Assembly (NCBI GenBank): GCA_029968055.1
Contig: JASCNX010000001.1
Coordinates: 1,240,001 to 1,304,000, forward strand
DNA: 64,000 bases
Direction: 5' to 3'
Source: Xenophilus aerolatus
GTDB lineage: Bacteria; Pseudomonadota; Gammaproteobacteria; Burkholderiales; Burkholderiaceae_C
The translations under genes were made by a program, and so were the position numbers. Below are positions 8,994-17,288 of this stretch, piece by piece (the stretch's first letter is position 1; the number at the start of each line of letters is the position of its first letter). The notes under the pieces are model-generated. The model saw only the letters and a program-made list of their open reading frames with translations, had not been told where the DNA came from and ran no database searches.

Positions 8994-9713
8994 CGGATTG
9001 CCCACGGTGCACCACGGCGGGCTGCCGTCGTTGCCGTGCACTGCGCCGACGCCCAGCGCACGCAGGCGCTGGCGTGCAAGCGCCGGGAGGTCGGCCAGCC
9101 ACTTGCCCGGCCGAGCGCCCGGGCGAAAACACGCGGCGGCCTCGGCCGCATGGGCCACGAATGCCGCCCGGACCTCCTCGCCCACCTCGAACGTCTCCGG
9201 GCCGATGCAGGGGCCCAGCCACGCCATGATCCTTGGAGCGTCTGGCGCGGCGGCCTCGGCCGCCGGCGGCCGAAACGACGCACAAGCCCGCTCCAGCACC
9301 CCGGCCGCGAGGCCGCGCCAGCCGCAGTGGACCGCGGCCACTCGACGGCCGTCCTCGCTGCAGAGCAGGACGGGAAGGCAGTCGGCGACCATGACCGTCG
9401 CAGCGACGCCGGCCGCGTCGGCCAGCGCAGCGTCCGCGGTCAGCGCGCCGGGGCCCGGCGTGACCAGTGCCGCGCAGTCGGTGCCATGCACCTGGCGCAG
9501 GAAGACGGGTTCGGCGCCGATGGCCTCGCGCAGGCGGCGCCGGTTCTCGGCGACGGGCCCGGGCCGGTCGCCCACGTGGTCGCCCAGGTTCAGGCTGGCG
9601 TAGCCGCCTTCCGAGACGCCGCCGGCACGCGTGGTGCACAGTGCGCGCACGCCGGGCGGCGCCGGCCAGTCTGGCACGATCCAGTCGGCCGGCCAGGCTT
9701 GGATGCCCGCCAT
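8922..9713 (-). CDS. pgeF: Peptidoglycan editing factor PgeF / YfiH-type laccase-domain protein
   Basis: A 263-residue member of the YfiH/DUF152 family. Relatives act on purine nucleosides and as peptidoglycan editing factors that remove misincorporated stem peptides. The conserved metal/active-site motifs are present: FLRQVHGTD near residue 75, VADCLPVLL, VHCGWRGLA and LGPCIGPETFEVG. The ending FFSYRRDGAGSGRFAALVW is also typical. The start at 9713 (MAGIQAW) is chosen over 9734 because a GAGG lies 6 bp upstream and overlaps the maiA stop codon, implying translational coupling. Its 3' end overlaps a convergent gene by 72 bp. Confidence 0.9.
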   Translation of the reverse strand: MAGIQAWPADWIVPDWPAPPGVRALCTTRAGGVSEGGYASLNLGDHVGDRPGPVAENRRRLREAIGAEPVFLRQVHGTDCAALVTPGPGALTADAALADAAGVAATVMVADCLPVLLCSEDGRRVAAVHCGWRGLAAGVLERACASFRPPAAEAAAPDAPRIMAWLGPCIGPETFEVGEEVRAAFVAHAAEAAACFRPGARPGKWLADLPALARQRLRALGVGAVHGNDGSPPWCTVGNPSRFFSYRRDGAGSGRFAALVWRV

Positions 9714-9720
9714 AGCGGCC

Positions 9721-10362
9721 TCAGGCTTCGGCATCCGGACACTGCGAAGGCTGGGCGCGCTGGAAGGCGTCCAGCCGCATGCAGGCTTCGTAGGCCGCCA
9801 TGGTGCGCGGCAGGCCGCTGAAATCGCAGTCGAAACGCTGGCCGTTGAACACCTGCGGCACCAGACAGCAGTCCGCCATCGTCGGCGTGTCGCCCCAGCA
9901 ATAGACGCTCGCCGGGTGCTGGGCGAGCTGCCGTTCGAAGGCCAGCAGGCCCTCGCGCACCCAGTGGCGGTACCAGGCGTTCTTGGCCGCCTCGTCCAGC
10001 TTGAGCTCGCTCACCAGGTACTTCAGCACGCGCAGGTTGTTGACGGGATGAATCTCGCAGGCGATCGACTGCGCCAGCGCCCGGACGTGCGCGCGGCCGA
10101 CCGGGTCCGCCGGCAGCAACGGCGGCTCGGGCTGGATCTCGTCGAGGTACTCGATGATCGCCATCGACTGCGAGAAGCGCTCGCCCTCGTCTTCCAGCAA
10201 GGGCACGAGGCGGTCGGCCGACAGGCTGGCGAAGGAGCCGGTCTTGTGCTCGCCGCGCGCGATGTGGACCGGGATGTAGTCGTAGGCCATGCCCTTGAGG
10301 TTCAGGGCAATGCGCACGCGGTATGAGGCCGAGGAGCGGAAGTAGTTGTGCAGCTTCATCAT
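9721..10362 (-). CDS. Maleylacetoacetate / maleylpyruvate isomerase (zeta-class GST)
   Basis: A 213-residue zeta-class glutathione S-transferase. The motif FRSSASYRVRIALNLKG (residues 8-24) holds the catalytic serine pair, and DRLVPLLEDEGERFSQSMAI contains the glutathione-binding Q-S pair. Zeta GSTs isomerise maleylacetoacetate (tyrosine pathway) or maleylpyruvate (gentisate pathway). The divergent neighbour is a fumarylacetoacetate-hydrolase-type enzyme, the next step in either route, so the pair probably works together. Upstream of pgeF with possible coupling. The two Met codons at 10362 and 10359 cannot be separated. Confidence 0.9.
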   Translation of the reverse strand: MMKLHNYFRSSASYRVRIALNLKGMAYDYIPVHIARGEHKTGSFASLSADRLVPLLEDEGERFSQSMAIIEYLDEIQPEPPLLPADPVGRAHVRALAQSIACEIHPVNNLRVLKYLVSELKLDEAAKNAWYRHWVREGLLAFERQLAQHPASVYCWGDTPTMADCCLVPQVFNGQRFDCDFSGLPRTMAAYEACMRLDAFQRAQPSQCPDAEA

Positions 10363-10476
10363 GCGCCCGAGGATACGCCCGCCCCCGCCGCCGTGGCCGC
10401 CCGCCAGCGCGCACGGCGCTGGCTCTGGCACACTGGCCGCCTTGCGCCTTTTCCCTTCACCAGAAAGAGCATTTCG

Positions 10477-11178
10477 ATGGCCACCGACTATGTCTTCAGC
10501 CCGGCACCCGTGGTGTCGGTCCCGGTGGCGGGCAGCACCGCCCGCTTCCCTGTCCACCGCATCTACTGCGTAGGCCGCAACTACGAGGAGCATGCCAAGG
10601 AGATGGGCTTCACCGGCCGCGAGCCGCCCTTCTTCTTCATGAAGCCGGCCGACGCGCTGGTGGTGGTCGATGCCGGCAGCACCGGCACCATGGCCTACCC
10701 CTCGCTGACCAAGAACCTGCACCACGAAATCGAGCTCGTGGTGGCCATCGGGACCGGCGGCAAGAACATCGCGGCGGCCGACGCGCACAAGCACATCTTC
10801 GGCTGGGCCGTGGGCCTGGACATGACGCGCCGCGACCTGCAGAACGACATGAAGAAGCAGGGCCGCCCCTGGGACATCGGCAAGGGCTTCGAGCAGAGCG
10901 CGCCGATCGGCCCGATCGTGCCCAAGGCCGAGGCCGGCGACGTCGAGAATGCCGAGATCTCGTTGCAGGTCAACGGCAGCGACCGCCAGCGCAGCAACGT
11001 CGCCAAGCTGATCTGGAACGTGGCCGAGACGATCGAGCACCTGTCGGCCGCCTGGGAGCTGCAGCCCGGCGACCTGATCTACTCCGGCACGCCCGAAGGC
11101 GTGGCGGCCGTGGTGTCGGGCGACACCCTGGTCGGCCAGGTGGCCGGCCTGCCTGCGCTGACGGTGAAGGTCGCCTGA
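10477..11178 (+). CDS. Fumarylacetoacetate hydrolase family protein, likely fumarylpyruvate hydrolase
   Basis: A 233-residue FAH-family hydrolase. The core starts RIYCVGRNYEEHAKEMGF, and the Mg2+-binding glutamates lie in LHHEIELVVAIG. GWAVGLDMTRRDLQ and LIYSGTPEGV are family signatures of the NagK-like fumarylpyruvate hydrolases, which cleave fumarylpyruvate to fumarate and pyruvate. It is divergent from the zeta GST with about 115 bp between. No ring-cleavage dioxygenase lies nearby, so the upstream pathway (gentisate or other) is not defined here. Confidence 0.88.
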   Translation: MATDYVFSPAPVVSVPVAGSTARFPVHRIYCVGRNYEEHAKEMGFTGREPPFFFMKPADALVVVDAGSTGTMAYPSLTKNLHHEIELVVAIGTGGKNIAAADAHKHIFGWAVGLDMTRRDLQNDMKKQGRPWDIGKGFEQSAPIGPIVPKAEAGDVENAEISLQVNGSDRQRSNVAKLIWNVAETIEHLSAAWELQPGDLIYSGTPEGVAAVVSGDTLVGQVAGLPALTVKVA

Positions 11179-11212
11179 GCGCACCCTTGAGCACAAGGCC
11201 CGCACCCTCGCG

Positions 11213-11761
11213 ATGTTCACCCGCCCCCTGATCAAGCACTGCAAGAACTGCGGCACCGCGGTGGTGTACCGCGTGCCCGACGACGGCGACGTCAAGGAGC
11301 GCGCCGTCTGCCCGGCCTGCGGCACGATCCATTACGAGAACCCGCTCAACGTCGTCGGCACCATCCCCGTGCTGGGCGACAAGGTGCTGCTGTGCAAGCG
11401 CAACATCGAGCCGCGCTGGGGCAAGTGGACGCTGCCGGCCGGCTTCATGGAACTGGGCGAGACCACCGCCGAAGGCGCCGCGCGCGAAACCGACGAGGAG
11501 GCCGGCGCCCAGTACGAACTGGGCGGCCTCTTCGCCCTGATGAACGTGGTGCGCGTCGGGCAGGTGCACCTCTTCTACCGCGCCAAATTGCTCAGCGACA
11601 TCTTCGCGCCAGGGCACGAGACCATCGAGGCGAAGCTCTTCACCGAGGAAGAGATCCCCTGGGACGAGATTGCCTTCCGCACCGTGCGCGAGACGCTGGA
11701 GCGCTTCTTCGAGGACCGCCGCCAGGGCGAGTACCGCATCCACACGGTCGACATCGTCTGA
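11213..11761 (+). CDS. Nudix hydrolase with N-terminal zinc ribbon
   Basis: A 182-residue protein. A CxxC...CxxC zinc ribbon (KNCGTAV then CPACGTIHYENP, residues 10-43) precedes a Nudix domain. The Nudix box is complete: GFMELGETTAEGAARETDEEAGA, cited here only as G-x5-E-x7-R-E-x2-E-E-x-G at about residues 79-101, the Mg2+ site for cleaving nucleoside diphosphates linked to another moiety. This zinc-ribbon/Nudix arrangement is seen in NudC-like and ADP-ribose pyrophosphatase-like proteins; the substrate is not evident. It starts 34 bp after the FAH gene and may be cotranscribed. Confidence 0.92.
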   Translation: MFTRPLIKHCKNCGTAVVYRVPDDGDVKERAVCPACGTIHYENPLNVVGTIPVLGDKVLLCKRNIEPRWGKWTLPAGFMELGETTAEGAARETDEEAGAQYELGGLFALMNVVRVGQVHLFYRAKLLSDIFAPGHETIEAKLFTEEEIPWDEIAFRTVRETLERFFEDRRQGEYRIHTVDIV

Positions 11762-11876
11762 GCCGGCGCAGGCGCGGCGCCTGCAAGCCGGACCGGCCTG
11801 CAGCGCCAGCCTCCCCGGTGCGAGCGGCCATCGAACCCACAGCATGGCAGGCCACTGCCGAGGATTTGCGAACGCC

Positions 11877-12353
11877 ATGAACAAGCTCTTGACGCTGATG
11901 TCGTCCATCCTGCTCGCCACCGCGAGCGCCGCAGCCGGCGCCGAGACGGTCGGTGACGTCGACACCGCCTTCAAGCTCATCGGGCCGGACCACAAGATCG
12001 TGGTCGACGCGTACGACGATCCGCGCGTGAATGGCGTGACCTGCTATGTCTCGCGCGCCAAGACGGGCGGCGTTTCGGGTGCCCTAGGGCTGGCGGAGGA
12101 CAAGGCCGAGGCCTCGATCGCCTGCCGCCAGGTCGGGCCGGTCAGCTTCACCGGGCCGCTGCCCAAGCGCGAGGAGGTGTATGCCGAGCGGCAGTCCATC
12201 CTGTTCAAGCGCCTTCGCGTGGTTCGCATGGTCGACGCCAAGCGCAACACGCTCATCTACCTCACCTATTCCGACAAGCTGGTCGACGGCTCGCCGCAGA
12301 ACGCGGTGACGGCGGTGCCGGTCGATCGCGGCACTCCCATCCCCGTCAAATGA
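11877..12353 (+). CDS. creA: CreA family periplasmic protein
   Basis: A 158-residue protein with a signal peptide (MNKLLTLMSSILLATASAAA, cleavage near AGA-E). The mature region has the CreA signatures VNGVTCYVSRAKTGG, LGLAEDKAEASIACRQVGP and FKRLRVVRMVDA. CreA is conserved across proteobacteria; its biochemical role is unknown. The ATG at 11877 is the start of the signal peptide; the open frame upstream has none of this character. Monocistronic by appearance, followed by a large inverted repeat. Confidence 0.88.
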   Translation: MNKLLTLMSSILLATASAAAGAETVGDVDTAFKLIGPDHKIVVDAYDDPRVNGVTCYVSRAKTGGVSGALGLAEDKAEASIACRQVGPVSFTGPLPKREEVYAERQSILFKRLRVVRMVDAKRNTLIYLTYSDKLVDGSPQNAVTAVPVDRGTPIPVK

Positions 12354-12360
12354 AATCGGA

Positions 12361-12476
12361 CAGCCGAACGCAGAGGGCGCCGAGGATTCGCAAAGGGCGC
12401 AGAAGTGAGGCATCGAAAATTTCATTGAATTCTTCTGCGCCCTCTGCGGAATCTCCACGCCCTCTGCGTTCGGCTG
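12361..12476. repeat. Long imperfect inverted repeat, 44-bp arms
   Basis: Left arm 12361-12404 and right arm 12433-12476 are near-perfect reverse complements, with CAGCCGAACGCAGAGGGCG on the outside and GGGCGCAGAA inside. They flank a 28-bp AT-richer loop. Each arm also contains an internal repetition of the unit GCAGAGGGCGCAGA. The structure lies between creA and an ABC transporter gene and could act as a bidirectional terminator; CGCAGAGGGCGCAGAG-type units look like a dispersed intergenic repeat. Confidence 0.8.
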
Positions 12477-12507
12477 TTCGGCTTTGGATGCCCGTGCTCC
12501 CTCCCGC

Positions 12508-14265
12508 ATGACCACCCCAGGCAGCGCCATCCGCACGCTCTACCGCGCACTCTGGCGGCACGCCGAGGGCGTGCGCGGCCAGCTCGTGGGCGCGGCGGCG
12601 TTGCTGGGCGGCTCGCAGCTCGTGCGCCTGGCCATGCCGTGGCTCGCGGCGCAGGCGATCAACGCGCTGCAGAAGGGCCAGGTACCGATCGCCGGGCGCT
12701 GGATCGGCGTGCTGATGGTGGTGTACCTGGTGTCGTGGCTGCTGCACGGGCCCGGCCGCGTGCTCGAACGCAACGTCGGTGTGCGGGTGCGCGAACGGCT
12801 GAGCGACCAGCTGTACGGGCGCATCACCGCCGCCCCGCTGGCCTGGCGCGACGGTCACCACTCGGGCGAGCTGCAGCACCGGGTCCACCAGGCGAGCCGC
12901 GCGCTGTCGGACTTCGCGCAGAACCAGTTCGTCTATGTGCAGAGCGCGCTGAGCTTCGCCGGGCCGCTGGTGGCCCTCGCGCTGCTTTCGCACACCAGCG
13001 GGCTGATCGCGCTGGTGGGCTACGTCGTCATCGGCGCGGCGATCCTGCGCTTCGACAAGGCGCTGATGGTGCTGGCCCGGCAGGAGAACGACGCCGACCG
13101 CCGGTACGCTGCGGCGCTGCTGGACTTCGTCGGCAACGCCTCGACGGTGATCGGCCTGCGGCTGCAGGCGGCTTCTGCCAAGCTGCTGCGCCGACGCATG
13201 GAAGCGGTGTCCGCACCGCTCAAGCGCGCAGTGGTGGTCAACGAAGGGAAGTGGTTCGCGGTCGACATGCTGGGCCTGGGGCTGACCTGGCTGCTCGTAT
13301 CCATCTACGTCTGGCAGGCCATTTCGACCGGCGGCACGGCATCGGCGGTGATGCTGGGCACGGTGTTCATGATCTACCAGTACGCGCAGCAGGCAGCCTC
13401 GGTCGTCAGTTCCATGGCCGCCAATTTCCAGAACTTCGCGCGCATGCACACCGACTACGGCAGCGCCGAGCCGATCTGGGCCGCGCCGGGCGATCCGGCC
13501 GTTGCGCCGCCGACCGTGGATGCCGATGCGTCCTGGCAGACGCTGGCGGTGCACGGCGTGCACTGGGGCTATGCCGACAGCAGCCGCGGCGGCGGCCTGC
13601 ACGACCTCGGCCTCACGCTGCGCCGCGGCGAGCGGGTGGCGCTGATCGGCCCGAGCGGCGGCGGCAAGAGCACGCTGCTGCGCGCGCTGGCCGGGCTCTA
13701 CGTGCCGCAACAGGGCACGCTGACGATCGATGGCCAGCCCCAGCCCTGGATGCGGCTGCGCGCCCTGGCGACGCTGATTCCGCAGGAGGCCGAGGTCTTC
13801 GAGGCCAGCGTGCGCGAGAACCTCACGTTCGGCGAACCGGCGGACGAGGCGGTGCTGGAGCGGTCGGTCCACGCCAGCGCTTTCGACGACGTGCTGGCTC
13901 GCCTGCCCGACGGGCTGGCCAGCCCGCTGACCGAACGCGGCTTCAACCTGTCCGGCGGCCAGAGGCAGCGCCTCGCCCTGGCGCGCGGCGCGCTGGCGGC
14001 CCATGGCAGCTCGCTGCTGCTGCTGGACGAGCCGACCAGCGCCCTCGATCCGCAAACCGAGGGCCGGGTGTTCGAACGCATGGCCGGCGCCTTCCCCCAC
14101 GCCTGCCTGATCGCGTCTGTGCACCGGCTCGGCCTGCTGGAGCGCTTCGACATGGTCGTCATCCTGGAAGCCGGGCGGGTGGCAGATTGCGGCCCCCGCG
14201 ACGAAGTGCTGGCGAGGCACCCACACCTCGCAACCCAGGTGCATGCGCGCGGCACCCCGCGCTGA
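12508..14265 (+). CDS. ABC transporter, fused permease and ATP-binding domains (exporter type)
   Basis: A 585-residue half-transporter of the MsbA/McjD-like exporter class. The membrane domain covers about residues 1-320, with six hydrophobic segments (for example LMVVYLVSWLL and LTWLLVSIYVW). The nucleotide-binding domain follows with Walker A GPSGGGKST, signature LSGGQRQR, Walker B LLLLDEPTSAL and the H-loop SVHRLG. Such proteins act as dimers exporting lipids, peptides or drugs. ATG at 12508 is preferred over an in-frame TTG at 12484. Substrate unknown. Confidence 0.92.
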   Translation: MTTPGSAIRTLYRALWRHAEGVRGQLVGAAALLGGSQLVRLAMPWLAAQAINALQKGQVPIAGRWIGVLMVVYLVSWLLHGPGRVLERNVGVRVRERLSDQLYGRITAAPLAWRDGHHSGELQHRVHQASRALSDFAQNQFVYVQSALSFAGPLVALALLSHTSGLIALVGYVVIGAAILRFDKALMVLARQENDADRRYAAALLDFVGNASTVIGLRLQAASAKLLRRRMEAVSAPLKRAVVVNEGKWFAVDMLGLGLTWLLVSIYVWQAISTGGTASAVMLGTVFMIYQYAQQAASVVSSMAANFQNFARMHTDYGSAEPIWAAPGDPAVAPPTVDADASWQTLAVHGVHWGYADSSRGGGLHDLGLTLRRGERVALIGPSGGGKSTLLRALAGLYVPQQGTLTIDGQPQPWMRLRALATLIPQEAEVFEASVRENLTFGEPADEAVLERSVHASAFDDVLARLPDGLASPLTERGFNLSGGQRQRLALARGALAAHGSSLLLLDEPTSALDPQTEGRVFERMAGAFPHACLIASVHRLGLLERFDMVVILEAGRVADCGPRDEVLARHPHLATQVHARGTPR

Positions 14266-14323
14266 GGGCTGCAGACCTTTACAAGACAGATTCGCAGTCG
14301 CCGCCTGCCGCCCCTGCGCGAGA

Positions 14324-14342
14324 AGCTATCATTTTCATAGCT
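14324..14342. repeat. Short dispersed hairpin repeat AGCTAT-N7-ATAGCT
   Basis: A perfect 6-bp inverted repeat preceded by GCGCGAGA. The same 15-nt string GCGCGAGAAGCTATC recurs before the hairpin at 36262-36278, and a related GCTAC/GTAGC hairpin is at 37664-37680. It is intergenic, between the ABC transporter and the NlpD-like gene. Confidence 0.6.
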
Positions 14343-14453
14343 ATCCGCTCCTTGCGATCGTGCGGCTCGACGGCCCGGCTCCTTGGGCCGCCCCTGCGCA
14401 CCTGCTTCATCCACCCGCGCCGATTGCGCGCGGCCGACGGGACACACAGAACA

Positions 14454-14996
14454 ATGACTTCCGCAACCCTGCGCCCTTTCCTTTTGCTCGCTGCCGCAGC
14501 CGTCCTGGCTGGCTGCGCCAGCACGCCGCCGCCCGCGCCCGCCCCCAAGCCAGCGGCCGTCCGCCCGCCGCCCTCCCCTTCGCCTGCACCCACGCAGGCC
14601 CCAGCGCCACCGGCACCGACGCAGCCGGCCGCCTTCATGCGCCCCGCCGAGGGCCCGACACTGGCCCGCTTCGACGGCAAGGCCAACAAGGGCCTGGACA
14701 TCGGCGGCAAGGCCGGCGACCCGGTGCTGGCCTCGGCGGATGGCCGGGTCGTCTTTGTCGGCGGCCAGCTGCGCGGCTACGGCAACATGGTCATCGTCAA
14801 GCACAACGACACCTTCCTGACCGCCTATGCCCACAACCAGAAGATCCTCGTCAAGGAAAAGGACGCCGTGCGCCAGGGGCAGCAGATCGCGGAGATGGGC
14901 AGGAGCGGCACCGATCGCGTGAAACTGCACTTCGAAGTACGCAAACAAGGCGTGGCCGTCGATCCGCAGCCCTACCTGGACGGGAAGGCCCGCTGA
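14454..14996 (+). CDS. Short NlpD-like lipoprotein with degenerate M23/LytM domain
   Basis: A 180-residue lipoprotein. The signal peptide ends in LAGC (lipobox, Cys at about residue 22) and is followed by a Pro/Ala-rich linker (residues 25-60). A LytM/M23 domain then starts near KGLDIGGKAGDPVLA and ends LHFEVRKQGVAVDPQPYL. As in E. coli NlpD and EnvC, the first metal ligand His of active M23 peptidases is missing (KGLDI instead of HxGxD), so it is more likely an amidase activator than an enzyme. Unlike NlpD (about 380 residues) there is no LysM domain. Location would be the outer membrane, periplasmic face. Confidence 0.85.
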   Translation: MTSATLRPFLLLAAAAVLAGCASTPPPAPAPKPAAVRPPPSPSPAPTQAPAPPAPTQPAAFMRPAEGPTLARFDGKANKGLDIGGKAGDPVLASADGRVVFVGGQLRGYGNMVIVKHNDTFLTAYAHNQKILVKEKDAVRQGQQIAEMGRSGTDRVKLHFEVRKQGVAVDPQPYLDGKAR

Positions 14997-15120
14997 GGCC
15001 GTCGAAGCGGCAGTTGCTGCCGGCGCATCGGCCACCTGGCCTGCGGCATTTGGCGTAGTGACCGGCGGCGGCGTGGCGCCTAAGCTGCGTCCACCCCCCC
15101 AGCCCGGAGCGACGGCCGTG

Positions 15121-15336
15121 ATGGACTCCCCGCAAGCCTTGGACGACACCGAACTGCAGACCCTTGCGCAGACATGGCGGCGCGAGGCGCTCACCGGCAG
15201 CTGGCAGGCGGCCCGCATGGCGCGTGCACTGGAAGCCGAGCAGCGGCGTCGCGTCGTGCAAAGCGCCTGGCAGCAGCTCGATCCGGCACCGCTGCCGACC
15301 GAGCACGGCGGCTGGTGGCGCCTGCAGCGCGGCTGA
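15121..15336 (+). CDS. Small hypothetical protein, 71 residues
   Basis: Reads MDSPQALDDTELQTLAQTWR, a charged helical region REALTGSWQAARMARALEAEQRRR, and a Trp-rich end HGGWWRLQRG. It has no signal peptide or membrane segment. The upstream ATG-type starts at 15058 and 15118 would only add low-complexity sequence. It follows the lipoprotein gene by 124 bp. Unknown function; coding potential is moderate. Confidence 0.6.
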   Translation: MDSPQALDDTELQTLAQTWRREALTGSWQAARMARALEAEQRRRVVQSAWQQLDPAPLPTEHGGWWRLQRG

Positions 15337-15635
15337 ATCGGCAAGGCCGGTCGGCGCGTCGCGTCCTTCGGGCGAGTCCGATCTGCCGCCTTCAGCGGCC
15401 CTAGCCGGCGCGGCCACCGGACTGCCTCGCCGTGATCAACAGCAGCACAAATGTCGGCCGACTTCGCGCGATTGTTTCGATGGCGTGAACGGTCCGTTCT
15501 GATTCGTGCGGGTTTCTACTTATCTTCCAGGTCCACAATTGATCCCACGGGCCAGCGATTGAACGCAGACCCGAAGCGGACCCGGGCAGGTGCCCTGCCG
15601 CTCTGTTCAAACGCTATCCAAGCAAGGAGCACATC

Positions 15636-16004
15636 ATGAAGACCTCGAAGATCATTACCATCGCCGCACTCTCCCTCGTCGCCGCCGCTGGCGTCGCACA
15701 GGCCGAGGAATACCAGGGCGTGACCACCGTCAACTCGGTGGCCAGCCGTGCCGAAGTGAACAGCCAAGCCGTCGTGGCCGCGCACTCGGCCAACCCGTAT
15801 GCCACCGGTGCCAACGCCGGCGTGCCCGCCGCGCTGGTGTCGCAGGCCGACCGCAACGCAGTGCGTGCCGGTGCCGTCGCCGCCGCCCACGACCCGACCT
15901 GGAACCTGGACCGCAAGGCGTTCGTGAACAGCACGATCCCCTCGCAGTACACCCAGGGCAGCCTGGCCGTGCGTCGCGCAGCTACCCGCAGCGCAGGGCT
16001 CTGA
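15636..16004 (+). CDS. Secreted/periplasmic Ala-rich hypothetical protein
   Basis: A 122-residue protein with a clear signal peptide (MKTSKIITIAALSLVAAAG, cleavage at AQA-E). The mature part has repeated V(N/A)S..RAEV / DRNAVRAGAVAAAH elements, predicted helical. A strong Shine-Dalgarno AAGGAG lies 7 bp before the ATG. The gene stands alone and ends in a good terminator at 16102. Families of this type are common in Comamonadaceae, but I know no function. The 299 bp before it (15337-15635) shows no gene; it probably carries the promoter, though I could not fix -35/-10 boxes. Confidence 0.8.
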   Translation: MKTSKIITIAALSLVAAAGVAQAEEYQGVTTVNSVASRAEVNSQAVVAAHSANPYATGANAGVPAALVSQADRNAVRAGAVAAAHDPTWNLDRKAFVNSTIPSQYTQGSLAVRRAATRSAGL

Positions 16005-16101
16005 GGCCCGCTGTGCCCCCAGTGGGGCACGTACCGCGCACTCAGGCGGGCGCCGCCTGAAAGAGGTCCAGGAACGGGCCTGGGAGGCGTCTGAATGCAG
16101 G

Positions 16102-16137
16102 ACCCGGCACGCGAAAGCGTGGCCGGGTTTCTTTTTT
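16102..16137 (+). terminator. Rho-independent terminator
   Basis: Stem ACCCGGC-ACGC / GCGT-GGCCGGGT with a GAAA loop, followed by TTCTTTTTT, about 100 bp after the secreted-protein stop. Confidence 0.85.
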
Positions 16138-16215
16138 CGGGCTTCAGGGCAAAGCCCGTGCCGGACGAACAAGACGGCAGCCGAATCGACCCCGGCCGTC
16201 GTCGCCCGCCCAGGC

Positions 16216-16410
16216 TCATCGTGCGACTGCGCTGATGACAGTCAGGATGAGGGCCAGCATGACCCCGACCACGAGGCCAGCCTTGATCCACACCTCATGA
16301 CCCACCGGGCGCCTGTAGAGCTCCAGCGCAGGTCTTTGCGAAAGCTCGGCGGGGCGAGTTTCCCGCTCGTGCCACCAGCTGTCTTGAATACTTTGGTTCA
16401 TATTTGCCAT
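16216..16410 (-). CDS. Small single-pass membrane protein
   Basis: About 64 residues: a soluble N-terminal part containing SWWHERETRPAELSQRP and one C-terminal transmembrane helix (WIKAGLVVGVMLALILTVISAVA). Starts at 16431 (TTG), 16410 or 16401 are all possible; 16410 follows GGCGAGA. It is the last recognisable chromosomal gene before the prophage region. Function unknown. Confidence 0.55.
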   Translation of the reverse strand: MANMNQSIQDSWWHERETRPAELSQRPALELYRRPVGHEVWIKAGLVVGVMLALILTVISAVAR

Positions 16411-16882
16411 TCTCGCCACAAATTGCGACAAATGTGAACTAACGTACTATCAAATTCGATTGTGTGACGAATTTCACGTTTGCATGATCAGCGCCAGTTG
16501 CGGCCTCGGTGCTAGCCACGCGTCACAAAGCGATGGAGCGCCGACGTAGGGAGCCATTGCGGCCCTGTAATCGGTCGCATGGAATGCACTTTTCGGTCGC
16601 ATGCGTCCGACTTCTCGCACGAAACACGTTGGGAACGAGCAACAAAGATGTAACTCGCTCAAGTGCTTCGCGGCGCCCTGAATGCCATGAAAACCGGCTT
16701 CAAACCAACTTCAGTGTATGCCCGAGCCATTCAGGGGCGCCGCTCTTGAGTAGGATTCATCCCGGCCGGCGTCGGAACACCTTCCGACCCCGCACCGCCA
16801 GGTGCGATGAGGGCTAGAGACGGCGGGACCGTCTTGCCGGCCACCACTCCCCCCCTTGCATCCGCCCACGCATCTGCTGCCG
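16411..16882. other. Gene-free stretch flanking the prophage
   Basis: 472 bp without a supportable gene. It contains two copies of TCGGTCGCATG (16570 and 16594 region) and one GCGTCCGACTT (16603-16613). CGTCCGACTT occurs again three times at 31146-31313 on the other side of the accessory region. It probably contains the right end of the Mu-like element, but no terminal TG...CA pair or 5-bp duplication could be fixed by eye. Confidence 0.4.
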
Positions 16883-17260
16883 CTACCCCTGCATCAGCGA
16901 GGGGCGCAGCATCATCGATCCAATATCGCCGACCACCCCGGCCACCTCCGCGAAGCCGATGATTCGGACGTTGGCGCCCGCTGCCGGGGCCGCGACGACT
17001 GCGCGGCCACTGGCGTCGGCGGTGAGGGCATCACCAGCAGCGACGGTGGCGCCGTACTCGACCTCGGCAATGCCCAGGCGGACCACGTCGCCACGATCAC
17101 CGGCAACTGCGAACGCGATCCGGTCGTTGACGGCCATCAGCTTGTCGGTCCCGGCGCTGGCCAGCAACACGGCGCCGTCGCTCGCACCAGGCTTGCAGAT
17201 GCGGTAGGGGGGAATCGCCGACTCGCACGTGGCGACCTTGGTCAAGAGCTGGTTTCGCAT
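16883..17260 (-). CDS. Putative phage capsid decoration/cement protein (DUF2190-like)
   Basis: 125 residues: MRNQLLTKVATCESAIPPYR, then an all-beta, Gly/Ala/Val-rich protein with alternations such as VEYGATVAAGDALTADASGR and AVVAAPAAGANVRIIGFAEV. The phrase 'GATVAAGDALTAD...G' followed by a region ending in a small barrel-like sequence resembles capsid cement proteins of the DUF2190 type, which stabilise phage heads. Its place after the tail tape measure, not near head genes, is unusual and fits a rearranged prophage. Last gene of the phage block. Assignment is by pattern only. Confidence 0.55.
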   Translation of the reverse strand: MRNQLLTKVATCESAIPPYRICKPGASDGAVLLASAGTDKLMAVNDRIAFAVAGDRGDVVRLGIAEVEYGATVAAGDALTADASGRAVVAAPAAGANVRIIGFAEVAGVVGDIGSMMLRPSLMQG

Positions 17261-17288
17261 TCGAGGGCTTTCGTGAAAATCATTGAAG

